Counted from the stretch's first letter, positions 7,916-18,947 are shown. The stretch is 64,000 nucleotides of DNA from Heyndrickxia sporothermodurans (GCA_018333075.1 BORH01000011.1:1-64000), one strand, 5' to 3'. Translations and numbers: made by a program. Notes: generated by a model from the letters alone, not told the origin.

Positions 7916-8734
7916 ATGAGACTTAAAAATATATCACTCATTTTTCCTAAGGAAGATGATAATTGGGTAAATATGTTTTTAGAAATACTAAATGATATTT
8001 CCATTCAAAAGGGTAGGTATAGTTATATGAATCCAATTCCTTTTAATGCATTCCCTGTTATTTCAATTGGAACAGAGCCAATAGCATCACCTGCTCTTTT
8101 TCTTGATTCAACAATTGAAAAAAATATTACAATAGGAAACTTTAATATTGTAACGAACAAAGAAAGACTAATAAGAGGGCAATCAAAATATGTATTTCAA
8201 AGGGGAAACAATTATAAAGGGAACATACTAGCGATAGAAGAATTTCAAAACAAGATAAACGGAAGAATAGTGTCAATTGATCACGTTGGTTTGAATATTC
8301 CAGTAAATCTACTATCCTTAGATGATTGGATTTTATTCAAGCAATTTCTTGCAAAAATAAGCAATCTGTACAATTATCCAAACGAAGAATGGCCATTTAT
8401 CATTCCTTCGACAGATATTGAATTTATCGACGACATTAAGGAATTTAGTTCAATAAGAGCGCCAAAATTTGAATGGGTTTATGATTCATACGCTAAAGAA
8501 CCTTATTTACAATTTGCAGTATATACAAGTTTGACTAGAGAGGAGTGTGAGGAGATTTTTCCAAATCCTTTTGGTTTTTCTATTTATGGATTAGAGGATA
8601 TATTTCGCTCGATATTTATTAAATGTCCTTGGGAGGATTTAGGAATACGTTTTGATTTATATTATTTAAACCAACAGGGGTCAGATTGGCATACTGGGCA
8701 ATGGTTAATTACGGAAGGAAAAAGGCAAAAGTAA
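7916..8734 (+). CDS. conserved hypothetical soluble protein
   Basis: A 272-aa protein I do not recognise. The upstream ATG at 7898 overlaps the ribosome binding site (AAAGGGGAAAC), so ATG 7916 is chosen. No signal peptide or membrane segment. Visible features are an N-terminal strand-rich part (LKNISLIFPKEDDNWVNMFLE), VSIDHVGLNIP near the middle and a C-terminal WEDLGIRFDLYYLNQQGSDWHTG. The IDHVGL segment recalls a VOC/glyoxalase-type fold, but conserved metal ligands are not evident. It is the first gene outside the island and seems monocistronic. Confidence 0.6.
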   Translation: MRLKNISLIFPKEDDNWVNMFLEILNDISIQKGRYSYMNPIPFNAFPVISIGTEPIASPALFLDSTIEKNITIGNFNIVTNKERLIRGQSKYVFQRGNNYKGNILAIEEFQNKINGRIVSIDHVGLNIPVNLLSLDDWILFKQFLAKISNLYNYPNEEWPFIIPSTDIEFIDDIKEFSSIRAPKFEWVYDSYAKEPYLQFAVYTSLTREECEEIFPNPFGFSIYGLEDIFRSIFIKCPWEDLGIRFDLYYLNQQGSDWHTGQWLITEGKRQK

Positions 8735-8782
8735 AAGTACTATAGCTTTATGATGTGAACGAGAACATCTTATTAATAACTT

Positions 8783-8820
8783 AAAAGGAGCAAAATCCTA
8801 GTTGGATTTCCTCTTTTTGT
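8783..8820 (+). terminator. probable terminator
   Basis: Imperfect stem (AAAAGGAG...AAATCC / GGATTT...CTCTTTTT, 8783-8818) ending in a T-rich run. Confidence 0.5.
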
Positions 8821-8959
8821 TTTTATTAGTAGGCAATAGTAATAAGTTTCTTATGAATATATCCAATAATTATAATAAATAAAAAATGTCTTCTGAGGTT
8901 GAAGGTGTAGGTCTTTTTAACTATTATTGGTAGAATCTAAGTAGAAAGGTGGTGAAACA

Positions 8960-9259
8960 ATGAATTCTATAAGTAACTTGTTAGGAAAACTAGAAGAAAC
9001 GCTTTTAAACTTGTGGAAGAGTCATCAAGAAGAAACTCCTATTTTATTATTCTATGATTTTTACGGATTAGTGATTACTCTATGGAAAGAGACTAGCATT
9101 ATGGATAGTAAATTATCTATGGAGGTGATTCACTTCTATTATACATATAAAAAGTATAAATATATGTTAGAAGAAGAGGAAGTAGTTGTTCAACAGTTAG
9201 AATATTTAGCTCAAAAAGATTTTAATAAAATTATTGGGGAACTTAAAAAGCTTTTCTAG
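8960..9259 (+). CDS. small helical hypothetical protein
   Basis: A 99-aa protein starting at ATG 8960 with a strong ribosome binding site (AAAGGTGGTG). It appears all-helical and soluble: LLGKLEETLLNLWKSHQEE, then FHYYTYKKYKYMLEEEE-like charged helices, ending FNKIIGELKKLF. No family recognised. It stands alone between two terminators. Confidence 0.6.
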   Translation: MNSISNLLGKLEETLLNLWKSHQEETPILLFYDFYGLVITLWKETSIMDSKLSMEVIHFYYTYKKYKYMLEEEEVVVQQLEYLAQKDFNKIIGELKKLF

Positions 9260-9305
9260 AATTGGTTATACGCAGTGTTTTTATGTTGAACATTGTATGA
9301 AACAA

Positions 9306-9332
9306 ACACCACAAAATGTAGGTGTATTTTTT
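9306..9332 (+). terminator. weak terminator
   Basis: Short ACACC/GGTGT stem (9306-9310 / 9321-9325) with ATTTTTTAT downstream. Confidence 0.4.
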
Positions 9333-9526
9333 ATGTCCTGATGTTACCCTATTTTTATATTTTACTTATGTATCAAAGGAAAGAATTACTATTGGTTGGT
9401 AACCATTAAATAAATAATAATTTTTGATATATTAGGTATTTAGAGTATCATATATTTTTTGAAAATATTTTTTTATCATGCTAAACTAAATTTGCTTGCT
9501 TTAATAGTCATAAAGGCGGTTTCATA

Positions 9527-10537
9527 ATGAAGAATAATGATAAAGGATCAAAGGATGGTAAAATTATATCTTTCCCGGGATTAAAGGATCGTCTCTTAGC
9601 ATTTGGTTTAGAGCATTTAGATCATCACCGCTTTGAAGATGCGGCAAATCTACTAGGACAAGCATATGAATTGGATCCAGAAAACCAAGAAATAGGTACA
9701 GCTTTTCTCTTAGCTTTATATGAAAGTGGGAATTATGAGAAAGCCAAGTACATATGTAGGGATTTGTTACATGAGGGAATTGGTAATTATTTTGAAATCA
9801 CTGATGTTTATTTAATGATTTTGATTCAGTTACGTAATCATGAAGAAGTAATACATACAATAAATATATTAATGGAAGAAGACGAAGTCCCTTTTGAGAA
9901 AATGGAGCATTATAAAAAGCTATACCAATTTAGTCAAAATCGATTAAACAATGACACTCAATTATATGATAAGCAAATTGGAATACAAGAAGCATTCTTT
10001 ACTACTGATAATATAAATGAAAATATATATAAAATTGCAGGTTTAGCAAATCAAAATATTTATCCTTATCTAAACGAGTTAATACAATATCTTAGTAAGA
10101 AAAAAGCACATCCTTTTTTACAAACAATGGTGTTAAATGTATTAAGAGAGCATGGAATTGAGAAAGAGATACATATAAAAAAGTTTCATTTTCAAAAAAA
10201 TATTCAACCACTTCAATTAAAACCTGTATTTGAAACTTCATTTTATTTAGAGCTAATGATTCAAATGAAAGAAAAAATGGAACATGATAACCCTTCTTTG
10301 TTTATTCAATTAAAAGAAATGGTAGATCGTCATTTTTTTCTATTGTATCCTTTTGAACTTGAACCAACTGAATGTAGCTTGTGGTTAGCTGCTTATCTGT
10401 GTATGGGTAAGGAGTTATATGGGGAATTTCTTGATTTAGAAACGATTGCAAATGAATATGATTTGGCTATTTCAAGTCTAGTAAATGCGATAAAATTTAT
10501 CAAAAATCTTGAAGAAATTTCTTTACCGAATCTATAG
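9527..10537 (+). CDS. ysoA: TPR-repeat protein, YsoA-like
   Basis: A 336-aa helical protein whose N-terminal part contains tetratricopeptide repeats: ALGLEHLDHHRFEDAANLLGQAYELDP (about 25-50) and GTAFLLALYESGNYEKAKYICRDLL (about 56-80). The C-terminal half has no recognisable motif. B. subtilis has a TPR gene of nearly the same length (ysoA) at this position just upstream of tig, which supports the assignment by synteny. Its function is unknown; TPR proteins usually mediate protein-protein contacts. Ribosome binding site AAAGGCGG before ATG 9527. Confidence 0.75.
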   Translation: MKNNDKGSKDGKIISFPGLKDRLLAFGLEHLDHHRFEDAANLLGQAYELDPENQEIGTAFLLALYESGNYEKAKYICRDLLHEGIGNYFEITDVYLMILIQLRNHEEVIHTINILMEEDEVPFEKMEHYKKLYQFSQNRLNNDTQLYDKQIGIQEAFFTTDNINENIYKIAGLANQNIYPYLNELIQYLSKKKAHPFLQTMVLNVLREHGIEKEIHIKKFHFQKNIQPLQLKPVFETSFYLELMIQMKEKMEHDNPSLFIQLKEMVDRHFFLLYPFELEPTECSLWLAAYLCMGKELYGEFLDLETIANEYDLAISSLVNAIKFIKNLEEISLPNL

Positions 10538-10544
10538 CTCCTTC

Positions 10545-10572
10545 TTGAAACAGAAAAAACGTGTGTTATAAT
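10545..10572 (+). promoter_or_regulatory. sigma-A promoter of tig
   Basis: TTGAAA (10545-10550), 16-bp spacer, TATAAT (10567-10572). It lies about 110 bp before the tig start codon. Confidence 0.7.
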
Positions 10573-10683
10573 GGAATGGTTGTAATGTATTTTCATTAAA
10601 AATTGTAATGGCAATCATAAGTAGATTAAACTATCAAATCTGTTCATTACGCTATCAAAATATAGATTGTTGGAGGGAAAGGT

Positions 10684-11970
10684 ATGTCAGCAAAATGGGA
10701 AAAGCTTGAAGGAAACCAAGGTGTGTTAACTGTTGAAGTTGATGCAGATACTGTAAAAACAGCTTTGGATTCTGCCTTCAAAAAAGTAGTAAAACAAGTA
10801 AATATTCCAGGATTTCGTAAGGGGAAAATTCCTCGTGGAATGTTTGAACAACGTTTTGGTGTTGAATCATTATATCAAGATGCATTAGATATCATTCTTC
10901 CAGAAGCTTATTCAAAAGCAATCGAAGAAGCTGGAATCGAGCCTGTAGATCGACCAGAAATTGATATTGAACAAATGGAAAAAGGTAAAGAACTTATTTT
11001 TAAAGCAACAGTTACTGTAAAGCCTGAAGTAAAACTTGGCGAATATAAAGGATTAGAAGTAGAAAAATTCGATACTGAAGTAACTGATGAAGACGTTGAA
11101 AATGAATTAAAAACACTACAAGAAAAACATGCTGAACTTGTTCTTAAAGAAGAAGGTGCAGCTGAAAATAATGATACAGTAGTTATTGACTTCGAAGGTT
11201 TTGTTGATGGTGAAGCATTTGAAGGTGGAAAAGCTGATAACTATTCATTAGTTCTTGGTTCTGGAAGCTTCATTCCTGGCTTTGAAGAAAAATTGGTAGG
11301 AGTTAAAGCTGGTGAAGAGAAGGATGTTGAAGTAACATTCCCTGAAGAATATCATGCAGCTGAATTAGCTGGAAAACCAGCTACATTTAAAGTGACAGTT
11401 CACGAAATCAAAACAAAAGAACTTCCAGAGTTAGATGATGAATTTGCTAAAGACGTAGATAGCGAAGTTGAAACAATGGAAGAGCTTAAAGAAAAAACAA
11501 AAAACAACTTAAAACATTCTAAAGAGCATGAAGCTGAGCATGCGGTGCAAGATGCTGTAGTTGAAAAAGCAGCTGAAAATGCAGAAATGGATATTCCTGA
11601 AGCGATGATTACAAATGAAGTGGATCGTATGATGCAAGAATTTGAACAACGCCTTCAAATGCAAGGGATGAATTTAGAATTATACTTCCAATTCTCAGGA
11701 CAAGACGAAGATGCTCTTCGCGAGCAAATGAATGAAGATGCGAAAAAACGCGTTCGTACAAATCTTACCTTAGAAGCAATTGCTGAAGCTGAAAACATCG
11801 AAGTTTCAGACGAAGAAGCAGAAGCTGAAATTGAAAAAATGACTAAAATGTACAACATGACTGCTGAAGCTATCAAGAATGCACTTGGTGGATTAGATAC
11901 TGTTAAAAAAGACGTGAAAATTCGTAAAGCGGTAGATTTTCTTGTGCAAAACAGCAAAACTATTGCATAA
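10684..11970 (+). CDS. tig: trigger factor
   Basis: Ribosome-associated chaperone and peptidyl-prolyl isomerase, 428 aa, the normal length. The N-terminal ribosome-binding domain has the signature [17 protein letters not shown] (about residues 43-59; the usual is GFRxGKxP). The FKBP-type PPIase domain follows at about 150-245 ([48 protein letters not shown]). The helical C-terminal chaperone domain fills the rest. It has its own promoter and terminator, with RBS GGAGGGAAAG. It is followed by clpX as in other Bacillaceae, linking folding of nascent chains with proteolysis. Confidence 0.97.
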   Translation: MSAKWEKLEGNQGVLTVEVDADTVKTALDSAFKKVVKQVNIPGFRKGKIPRGMFEQRFGVESLYQDALDIILPEAYSKAIEEAGIEPVDRPEIDIEQMEKGKELIFKATVTVKPEVKLGEYKGLEVEKFDTEVTDEDVENELKTLQEKHAELVLKEEGAAENNDTVVIDFEGFVDGEAFEGGKADNYSLVLGSGSFIPGFEEKLVGVKAGEEKDVEVTFPEEYHAAELAGKPATFKVTVHEIKTKELPELDDEFAKDVDSEVETMEELKEKTKNNLKHSKEHEAEHAVQDAVVEKAAENAEMDIPEAMITNEVDRMMQEFEQRLQMQGMNLELYFQFSGQDEDALREQMNEDAKKRVRTNLTLEAIAEAENIEVSDEEAEAEIEKMTKMYNMTAEAIKNALGGLDTVKKDVKIRKAVDFLVQNSKTIA

Positions 11971-12014
11971 TATATAGCAAAGCTAAATAATTTTTAATAG
12001 AATAAATTGTAATT

Positions 12015-12047
12015 AAAACAAGGCGCGACTTATTCGTGCCTTGTTTT
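12015..12047 (+). terminator. tig terminator
   Basis: Stem AAAACAAGGC(g)CGA / TCG(t)GCCTTGTTTT (12015-12028 / 12034-12047). Confidence 0.75.
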
Positions 12048-12534
12048 ATAAAGAAAAAACATACATAATATAAAAAAATTACACATAACAAGAATATAAA
12101 AGTTATTTTCGGGAAAATCTTGAGTAAGTAGGATTTTCTCAATTCAATGGCGAATTAAAATAAGTAAGGCTTAAGATTTCCTGTCCTCCATAGAAATATG
12201 ATACAATCCAATACATAACTATTTTTATTGTGAAGAAATAACCACTTTTTTGAAAAGAATTAAATAACTGGTCTCTTCTTAATAGTAAAGAACGATACAT
12301 CAACTAAATGTAATTCTTTACAAAAAGACAGAATTCCTTTCTTAATCTTCCTTTTCAAAATATTGGTCAATTGATAAGGCTATTCTCGTAAATATTGTTG
12401 CTATTTCGTATAGGAGTGTATTCTATATCATTTAGGTTTGAGAATCTTTTCTAAAAGATGATAAACAGCAGCAATGTTTAAGAAAAGAGCCATTGTTGAA
12501 AAGAAAGTAAGTTTTTGATAAGGGGTGAATCTCA
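12048..12534 (+). other. long clpX upstream region
   Basis: About 490 bp without a supported gene. A possible extended -10 element TGATACAAT (12199-12207) lacks a good -35. No CtsR- or HrcA-type heat-shock operator was seen. The clpX ribosome binding site AAGGGGTGA lies at its end. Confidence 0.4.
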
Positions 12535-13803
12535 TTGTTTAAATTCAACGATGAAAAACAACAATTAAAATGTTCGTTTTGTGGTAAAACACAAGATCAA
12601 GTCCGAAAGCTGGTAGCTGGACCTGGTGTTTATATATGTGACGAATGTATTGAACTATGCACGGAAATTGTGGAGGAAGAGCTAGGTACAGAAGAAGAAG
12701 TTGAGTTTAAGGATATTCCAAAGCCAATGGAAATTAGAGAAATTTTAAAGGACTATGTAATTGGACAGGATCAAGCCAAAAAATCTTTAGCTGTTGCGGT
12801 GTACAATCATTACAAGCGAATTAATTCTAATAGTAAAATTGATGATGTTGAACTTGCGAAAAGCAATATTTGTTTAATTGGTCCTACAGGTAGTGGAAAA
12901 ACTTTACTGGCTCAAACATTAGCAAGAATTCTTAATGTACCGTTCGCTATAGCTGATGCTACCTCATTAACTGAAGCAGGATATGTTGGTGAAGATGTAG
13001 AAAATATTCTTCTCAAATTAATCCAAGCAGCAGACTATGATGTTGAAAAAGCTGAAAAAGGGATTATTTATATTGATGAAATTGATAAAGTTGCTCGTAA
13101 ATCTGAAAATCCTTCAATTACAAGGGATGTATCAGGTGAAGGAGTTCAACAGGCACTATTAAAAATTTTAGAGGGTACTGTTGCAAGTGTGCCACCTCAG
13201 GGAGGCCGTAAGCACCCTCATCAAGAATTCATTCAAATTGACACGACTAATATATTATTTATTTGTGGTGGAGCATTTGATGGGATTGAACAAATTATTA
13301 AGCGACGCCTTGGCCAAAAAGTAATAGGCTTTGGAGGAGAGAATAAAGCGCAGGATATTGATGATAAAAAATTACTATCGAAAGTTTTGCCTGAAGATCT
13401 TCTTAAATTTGGCTTAATTCCTGAGTTTATTGGTCGTTTACCAATCATTGCAAGTCTTGAACCTTTAGATGAAGCAGCGCTTATTGAAATACTAACTAAG
13501 CCAAAAAATGCTTTAGTTAAGCAATATAGAAAGATGCTTGAACTAGATGATGTTGAGTTAGAGTTTGAAGAAAGTGCACTTAAAGAAATTGCAAATCGTG
13601 CAATTGAAAGAAAAACAGGTGCGCGTGGATTACGCTCTATCATTGAAAGCATTATGCTTGATGTTATGTTTGATTTACCTTCAAGAAGTGACATTAAAAA
13701 ATGTATCGTTACAAAAGAAGCTGTTCTTAACAATGAACCGCCTAAATTAGTTTTAGAAGATGGAACGGTTGTTGAAGGAGACGAACAAACGAAAACAGCA
13801 TAA
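12535..13803 (+). CDS. clpX: ATP-dependent protease ATPase subunit ClpX
   Basis: AAA+ unfoldase that feeds substrates to ClpP; 422 aa, full length. It starts at TTG 12535 behind AAGGGGTGA. The N-terminal zinc-binding domain has C13, C16, C35 and C38 (CSFCGK... CDEC). Walker A GPTGSGKT is at 116-123 and Walker [10 protein letters not shown] around 177-185, with arginine-rich sensor regions downstream. The IGFGG loop that docks onto ClpP is at about 264-268. clpP itself is not in the window, as is usual. Monocistronic, with a strong terminator. Confidence 0.97.
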   Translation: MFKFNDEKQQLKCSFCGKTQDQVRKLVAGPGVYICDECIELCTEIVEEELGTEEEVEFKDIPKPMEIREILKDYVIGQDQAKKSLAVAVYNHYKRINSNSKIDDVELAKSNICLIGPTGSGKTLLAQTLARILNVPFAIADATSLTEAGYVGEDVENILLKLIQAADYDVEKAEKGIIYIDEIDKVARKSENPSITRDVSGEGVQQALLKILEGTVASVPPQGGRKHPHQEFIQIDTTNILFICGGAFDGIEQIIKRRLGQKVIGFGGENKAQDIDDKKLLSKVLPEDLLKFGLIPEFIGRLPIIASLEPLDEAALIEILTKPKNALVKQYRKMLELDDVELEFEESALKEIANRAIERKTGARGLRSIIESIMLDVMFDLPSRSDIKKCIVTKEAVLNNEPPKLVLEDGTVVEGDEQTKTA

Positions 13804-13811
13804 TTCCAAAA

Positions 13812-13846
13812 AATCCTAGCAAGGAAGACTTGCTAGGATTTTTTTT
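13812..13846 (+). terminator. clpX terminator
   Basis: Perfect 12-bp stem AATCCTAGCAAG / CTTGCTAGGATT (13812-13823 / 13829-13840) and T-run. Confidence 0.9.
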
Positions 13847-14021
13847 CGCTTTGAAAATGATAATTTTGTTGCATGTCATTAATTTCATTTAGGTTCAGCG
13901 CCCAGACCTTTGACGTCTTAACTTTTCTTACATTCAAGAGCAAGTCATTTGTGTAGTCTGTTTTATGCTTTAAGGCTCTAGTCGCTTAGCGCAAACTATT
14001 ATATGCTTCCTTAAAAAAATG

Positions 14022-14051
14022 GTTTATTCAATCAACCTCCAGGAGATACTA
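14022..14051 (+). promoter_or_regulatory. sigma-F (forespore) promoter of lonB
   Basis: GTTTA (14022-14026), 15-bp spacer, GGAGATACTA (14042-14051). Both parts match the sigma-F consensus GYWTA-N15-GGNRANANTW at every specified base. It ends 39 bp before the lonB start codon and fits the known forespore expression of lonB in B. subtilis. Confidence 0.7.
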
Positions 14052-14090
14052 GCTTATATAAGAAATAACAAGCAGTGTGGAGGGAATACA

Positions 14091-15758
14091 ATGAGTTGGA
14101 CAGGGATAGCATTATTGATTCAATTATTTTTTGGAGTGATCATCGGTTTATATTTTTGGAACTTACTTAAAAGCCAAAAAACCCAAAAGGTTTCAATAGA
14201 TCGAGAATCTCGTAAAGAAATGGAGCAATTACGAAAAATGCGTTCCATTAAATTAACAGAACCACTTGCGGAAAGGGTACGCCCATCCAACTTTCAAGAC
14301 ATTGTTGGACAGGAAGATGGAATTAAATCGTTAAAAGCAGCACTTTGTGGACCGAATCCCCAGCATGTTATCATATATGGTCCTCCTGGCGTAGGAAAAA
14401 CTGCTGCAGCTAGATTAGTACTTGAGGAAGCAAAACAAAATAACAAATCCCCTTTTAAAAATGGTGCAGTATTTATTGAGCTAGATGCGACTACAGCAAG
14501 ATTTGATGAAAGAGGAATTGCAGATCCGTTAATAGGATCGGTACATGATCCAATTTATCAAGGAGCAGGTGCAATGGGGCAAGCAGGAATTCCACAGCCA
14601 AAACAAGGTGCTGTAACGAATGCCCATGGAGGTGTCTTATTTATTGATGAAATTGGTGAACTTCATCCCATCCAAATGAATAAACTGTTAAAAGTTTTAG
14701 AGGATCGTAAAGTCTTTTTAGATAGCGCATACTATAGTGCAGAGAACTCACAGATTCCTTCACATATCCATGACATTTTTCAAAATGGTTTACCTGCAGA
14801 TTTTCGTTTAATTGGTGCCACAACAAGAACACCAAATGAAATTCCTCCTGCTATACGTTCAAGATGCATGGAAGTTTTTTTTAGAGAATTAGAACAAGAC
14901 GAAATTGCCAAGGTAGCTAAAAAAGCAACTGAAAAGGTGAATTTATCCATCTCTGAAATGGGATTACACATTCTTGCTTCATATGCAAGAAATGGACGTG
15001 AGGCGGTAAATATGGTGCAAATAGCTGCAGGATTAGCCATTCAAGAAGAACGAAGCTTTATAAGTGATGTTGATATTGAATGGATTATCCAATCGAGTCA
15101 GCTAACACCAAGGCTTGAGAAGAAAATCGGTGAGAAAGCTACTGTTGGTCTTGTGAACGGCTTAGCAGTTACAGGTCCTAATAGTGGTATACTTCTCGAA
15201 ATTGAAGTAACAGTTATTCCTGCAAAAGAAAAGGGATCAATCAATATAACTGGAATTGTTGAGGAAGAAAGTATTGGTGGACAAGGAAAATCTATACGCA
15301 GGAAAAGTATGGCAAGAGGTTCTATAGAAAACGTCATTACAGTTCTTAGAACAATGGGGGTACCAGCAGATCAATATGACATACACGTAAATTTCCCAGG
15401 TGGAATTCCTATTGATGGTCCATCTGCTGGTATCGCTATGGCAACTGGAATTTACTCTGCAATTTATAAATTACCTGTAGACCATTCTGTCGCAATGACA
15501 GGTGAAATTAGTATTCATGGTAATGTTAAGCCAGTCGGTGGCGTTTTTGCTAAGGTGAAGGCAGCGAAACAAGCAGGTGCGAAAACGGTTATTATTCCAG
15601 CGGAAAATATGCAATCTATTTTAAATGAAATCGATGGCATTAAAATTATTCCGATCCATCAATTTGAAAAAGCGATTGAAGTAGCTTTAGTCAATCGATT
15701 TGAAGGAGATTCCCCATTTACTACTCCGTTGGAAGAAATAGATAAAAAAAGTGTTTAA
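14091..15758 (+). CDS. lonB: sporulation-specific membrane-anchored Lon-like protease LonB
   Basis: AAA+ serine protease, 555 aa. ATG 14091 (RBS TGGAGGG) gives the conserved start MSWTGIALLIQLFFG; an upstream in-frame start at 14019 would place the promoter inside the gene and is rejected. One N-terminal membrane helix (about 4-22), Walker A GPPGVGKT at 97-104, FIDEIGELHP as Walker B, and a Lon-type protease domain with Ser445 (DGPSAG) and Lys488, spaced 43 residues as in E. coli Lon. It lacks the large N-terminal substrate domain of LonA. It is expressed in the forespore in B. subtilis, matching the sigma-F promoter seen here. Confidence 0.95.
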   Translation: MSWTGIALLIQLFFGVIIGLYFWNLLKSQKTQKVSIDRESRKEMEQLRKMRSIKLTEPLAERVRPSNFQDIVGQEDGIKSLKAALCGPNPQHVIIYGPPGVGKTAAARLVLEEAKQNNKSPFKNGAVFIELDATTARFDERGIADPLIGSVHDPIYQGAGAMGQAGIPQPKQGAVTNAHGGVLFIDEIGELHPIQMNKLLKVLEDRKVFLDSAYYSAENSQIPSHIHDIFQNGLPADFRLIGATTRTPNEIPPAIRSRCMEVFFRELEQDEIAKVAKKATEKVNLSISEMGLHILASYARNGREAVNMVQIAAGLAIQEERSFISDVDIEWIIQSSQLTPRLEKKIGEKATVGLVNGLAVTGPNSGILLEIEVTVIPAKEKGSINITGIVEEESIGGQGKSIRRKSMARGSIENVITVLRTMGVPADQYDIHVNFPGGIPIDGPSAGIAMATGIYSAIYKLPVDHSVAMTGEISIHGNVKPVGGVFAKVKAAKQAGAKTVIIPAENMQSILNEIDGIKIIPIHQFEKAIEVALVNRFEGDSPFTTPLEEIDKKSV

Positions 15759-15863
15759 TACGCAAGTGCACAAATTCACCTGAATCAAGAAGATTTTCCT
15801 TTCATAAAGTTATAAACAGTTATTGACTATTAATTAAGCAGGTAGGTTTGGGCTATTATAAGG

Positions 15864-15911
15864 GGGGCTGTCCATAAGTGTCCAACACTTTGAAATTATG
15901 ACAGCCCCTTT
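15864..15911 (+). terminator. terminator-like hairpin with IS-type ends
   Basis: Perfect 9-bp inverted repeat GGGGCTGTC (15864-15872) / GACAGCCCC (15900-15908) followed by TTT. It could terminate lonB transcripts, but GGGGCTGTC is also a common terminal repeat of IS1182-type elements, so a tiny element remnant is an alternative. Confidence 0.5.
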
Positions 15912-16044
15912 AATCAATTAATAAATAATTAAATACACTTCTGTTCTTTAAAATGGACACGTTAATTTAAATACGTTAGAATTGAAAAAAGATTCACAAG
16001 TAATAATTATGACTTTGTTATGTTTTTTTTGGAGGTGCACTTTT

Positions 16045-18360
16045 TTGACGAAGAAAAAAGAACACACTATTCCTCTACTTCCATTAAGAGGATTGCTTGT
16101 GTACCCAACAATGGTCCTGCATTTAGATGTTGGCCGTGAGCATTCTGTTCAAGCATTAGAACAAGCAATGATGAATGATCATATCATCTTTTTAACCACA
16201 CAAAAAGATGATTCAATAAATGAACCAGTTGAGGAAGACCTTTACAAAATGGGGACGCTCACTCGGGTTAAGCAAATGCTAAAATTACCAAATGGAACGA
16301 TAAGAGTATTAGTAGAGGGATTGTCTCGAGCAAAAATAAAAACATTCTATGATAAAGAGGATTATTTCGCTGTTTCAATAGAAATATTTGAAGAAGAGGA
16401 GCAAAATGATGCAGAAATAGAAGCATTAATGAGAACAATGCTTGAGTATTTCGAACAATACATAAAGCTTTCAAAAAAAATTTCTGCGGAAACATTTGAG
16501 ACTGTTGCTGATATTGAAGAGCCAGGAAGAATGGCGGATATAATCGCATCACATCTGCCATTAAAATTATCCCATAAGCAAGAGATCTTAGAATCTGTTC
16601 AGATCAAAAACCGACTTAATAAAGTAATTGAATTGATTCATAATGAAAAAGAAGTATTAAATTTAGAAAAAAAGATTGGCCAACGAGTCAAAAAATCAAT
16701 GGAAAGAACGCAAAAAGAATACTATTTGCGAGAACAAATGAAGGCGATTCAAAAAGAACTAGGTGATAAAGAAGGGAAAACGGGGGAAGTTGCTGAGCTT
16801 TCAGAAAAAATTGAGCTGTCTGGAATGCCTGAACATGTGGAAAAAGCAGCACTTAAGGAATTGGACCGATACGAAAAAGTACCTTCAAGTTCAGCAGAAA
16901 GCTCTGTAATTCGTAATTATTTGGATTGGCTTATTTCCTTGCCTTGGACTAATGCAACCGAAGATGACCTAGATCTTTCTAAAGCGGAAGCCATCTTAAA
17001 TCGAGAACATTATGGATTAGATAAGGTGAAAGAACGAGTTCTTGAATATTTAGCTGTCCAAAAACTCACTCAAGAATTACGAGGTCCAATTCTTTGCTTG
17101 GCGGGACCTCCAGGTGTTGGAAAGACAAGTTTAGCGAAATCTATTGCAGAATCTTTAGGAAGAAAATTTGTTAGAATTTCTCTTGGTGGAGTTCGGGATG
17201 AATCGGAAATTCGTGGACATCGCAGAACGTATGTTGGTGCAATGCCAGGTAGAATTATTCAAGGTATGAAAAAAGCAGGAACAGTGAATCCGGTGTTTTT
17301 ATTAGATGAAATTGATAAAATGTCCAATGATTTTCGTGGTGATCCTTCTGCTGCTATGCTAGAGGTACTCGATCCTGAACAAAATCATAATTTTAGTGAT
17401 CATTACATTGAGGAAACCTATGATTTATCAAAAGTAATGTTCATAACAACTGCAAATGATTTATCTTCCATTCCAGGACCATTAAGGGATCGTATGGAAA
17501 TCATTTCGATTCCAGGCTATACCGAGCTGGAAAAGATTCATATTGCAAAAGACCATTTACTGCAAAAAGAAATGAAAGAACATGGTTTATCTAAAGGTCA
17601 ATTGCAAGTGCGAGATGAAGCTTTTCAGAAGATTGTACGATATTATACGCGTGAAGCAGGTGTACGTAGTTTAGAAAGAGAAATTGCATCTATATGCAGA
17701 AAAACAGCTAAAATGATTGTTTCCGCTGTTAAAAAACGTATAATTGTAACAGAAAGAACTTTAGAGGAATTTTTAGGGAAAAAGAGATTTCGATATGGAC
17801 AAGCAGAGCTTGAGGATCAAATTGGTGTTGCGACTGGATTAGCATATACAACAGTAGGAGGAGATACATTACAAATTGAAGTCTCCCTTGCTCCTGGAAA
17901 GGGAAAACTTGTGTTAACTGGTAAACTTGGTGATGTAATGAAGGAATCTGCTCAAACGGCTCTTAGCTTTGTACGTTCGAAAGTGATTGAACTTAATATT
18001 GATGCAGATTTCCATGAAAAGTATGATATTCATATACATGTTCCTGAAGGTGCGGTACCAAAGGATGGTCCTTCGGCGGGAATAACGATGGCAACTGCCC
18101 TCATCTCTGCTTTAACCAATCGATCGATAAAGAAAGAAGTAGGAATGACTGGAGAAATTACGTTGAGAGGACGAGTATTGCCAATCGGTGGTTTGAAAGA
18201 AAAAACATTAAGTGCTCATCGAGCAGGTCTTACAAAAATAATTTTACCTAAAGACAATGAAAAGGATATTGATGATATTCCTGAAAGTGTTAGAAATGAT
18301 CTTACATTTTTCCCTGTTTCACATATGGATGAAGTCTTGAAGGTAGCATTGAGCGGGTGA
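16045..18360 (+). CDS. lonA: ATP-dependent protease LonA
   Basis: Housekeeping cytosolic Lon protease, 771 aa. TTG 16045 lies 7 bases behind GGAGGTG and gives a protein starting [20 protein letters not shown]; an earlier ATG at 15982 would add 21 poorly Lon-like residues. The N-terminal substrate domain covers about 1-300, Walker A GPPGVGKT 354-361, Walker [10 protein letters not shown], and the protease dyad is Ser677 (DGPSAG) and Lys720 (GGLKEK), 43 residues apart. It degrades misfolded and regulatory proteins. The stop is 5 bases before ysxC, so the two are co-transcribed. Confidence 0.97.
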   Translation: MTKKKEHTIPLLPLRGLLVYPTMVLHLDVGREHSVQALEQAMMNDHIIFLTTQKDDSINEPVEEDLYKMGTLTRVKQMLKLPNGTIRVLVEGLSRAKIKTFYDKEDYFAVSIEIFEEEEQNDAEIEALMRTMLEYFEQYIKLSKKISAETFETVADIEEPGRMADIIASHLPLKLSHKQEILESVQIKNRLNKVIELIHNEKEVLNLEKKIGQRVKKSMERTQKEYYLREQMKAIQKELGDKEGKTGEVAELSEKIELSGMPEHVEKAALKELDRYEKVPSSSAESSVIRNYLDWLISLPWTNATEDDLDLSKAEAILNREHYGLDKVKERVLEYLAVQKLTQELRGPILCLAGPPGVGKTSLAKSIAESLGRKFVRISLGGVRDESEIRGHRRTYVGAMPGRIIQGMKKAGTVNPVFLLDEIDKMSNDFRGDPSAAMLEVLDPEQNHNFSDHYIEETYDLSKVMFITTANDLSSIPGPLRDRMEIISIPGYTELEKIHIAKDHLLQKEMKEHGLSKGQLQVRDEAFQKIVRYYTREAGVRSLEREIASICRKTAKMIVSAVKKRIIVTERTLEEFLGKKRFRYGQAELEDQIGVATGLAYTTVGGDTLQIEVSLAPGKGKLVLTGKLGDVMKESAQTALSFVRSKVIELNIDADFHEKYDIHIHVPEGAVPKDGPSAGITMATALISALTNRSIKKEVGMTGEITLRGRVLPIGGLKEKTLSAHRAGLTKIILPKDNEKDIDDIPESVRNDLTFFPVSHMDEVLKVALSG

Positions 18361-18365
18361 AATCA

Positions 18366-18947
18366 ATGAAAGTAAATAATGCAGAATTAGTAATAAGTGC
18401 AGTAAGAAAAGAACAGTATCCTGATGAAAGGATTCCAGAATTTGCGCTTGCTGGACGTTCAAATGTTGGGAAGTCCTCATTTATTAATAAAATGATCAAT
18501 CGAAAAGCGCTAGCGAGAACATCATCCAAGCCAGGAAAAACACAAACCCTTAATTTTTATAAAATAGAGGATTCATTATTTTTTGTAGATGTTCCAGGAT
18601 ATGGTTTTGCAAAGGTTTCAAAAAAAGAGCGTGAAGCATGGGGGAAAATGATTGAAACATATATTACGACAAGAGAACAGCTTTGTGCTGTCATTCAAAT
18701 TGTTGATTTGCGTCATCCTCCATCCAAAGATGATATATTAATGTATGATTTTCTAAAACATTATCAAATTCCTTGTGTAGTCATTGCAACAAAAGCAGAT
18801 AAAATTCCTAAAGGAAAATGGCAGAAGCATTTAAAAGTTACAAAAGAAACTCTTCAATTTGATCCCAATGATGAAATTGTTATTTTTTCTTCTGAAACAG
18901 GGGAAGGGAAAGACAAAGTATGGGGAATATTAAAAAAATGGATGTAA
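18366..18947 (+). CDS. ysxC: ribosome biogenesis GTPase YsxC/EngB
   Basis: Essential GTPase for assembly of the 50S subunit, 193 aa. ATG 18366 is chosen (GGGTGA 6 bases upstream, [13 protein letters not shown] as in the B. subtilis protein) over a GTG at 18357. G1 GRSNVGKSS (30-38), G2 region [12 protein letters not shown]3 DVPGYG, G4 TKAD and G5 FSSETG are all present. It follows lonA with a 5-base gap, as in B. subtilis, and ends at a strong terminator. Confidence 0.96.
   Translation: MKVNNAELVISAVRKEQYPDERIPEFALAGRSNVGKSSFINKMINRKALARTSSKPGKTQTLNFYKIEDSLFFVDVPGYGFAKVSKKEREAWGKMIETYITTREQLCAVIQIVDLRHPPSKDDILMYDFLKHYQIPCVVIATKADKIPKGKWQKHLKVTKETLQFDPNDEIVIFSSETGEGKDKVWGILKKWM

Noticed and set aside
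11655-11957. Serine-rich minus-strand frame within tig
   Set aside because: Shadow of the acidic codon pattern of tig; similar serine-rich antisense frames occur in clpX, lonB and spoVID and were also discarded.
14019-14090. N-terminal extension of lonB
   Set aside because: Would contain the sigma-F promoter; the conserved N-terminus MSWTG and a good ribosome binding site fix the start at 14091.
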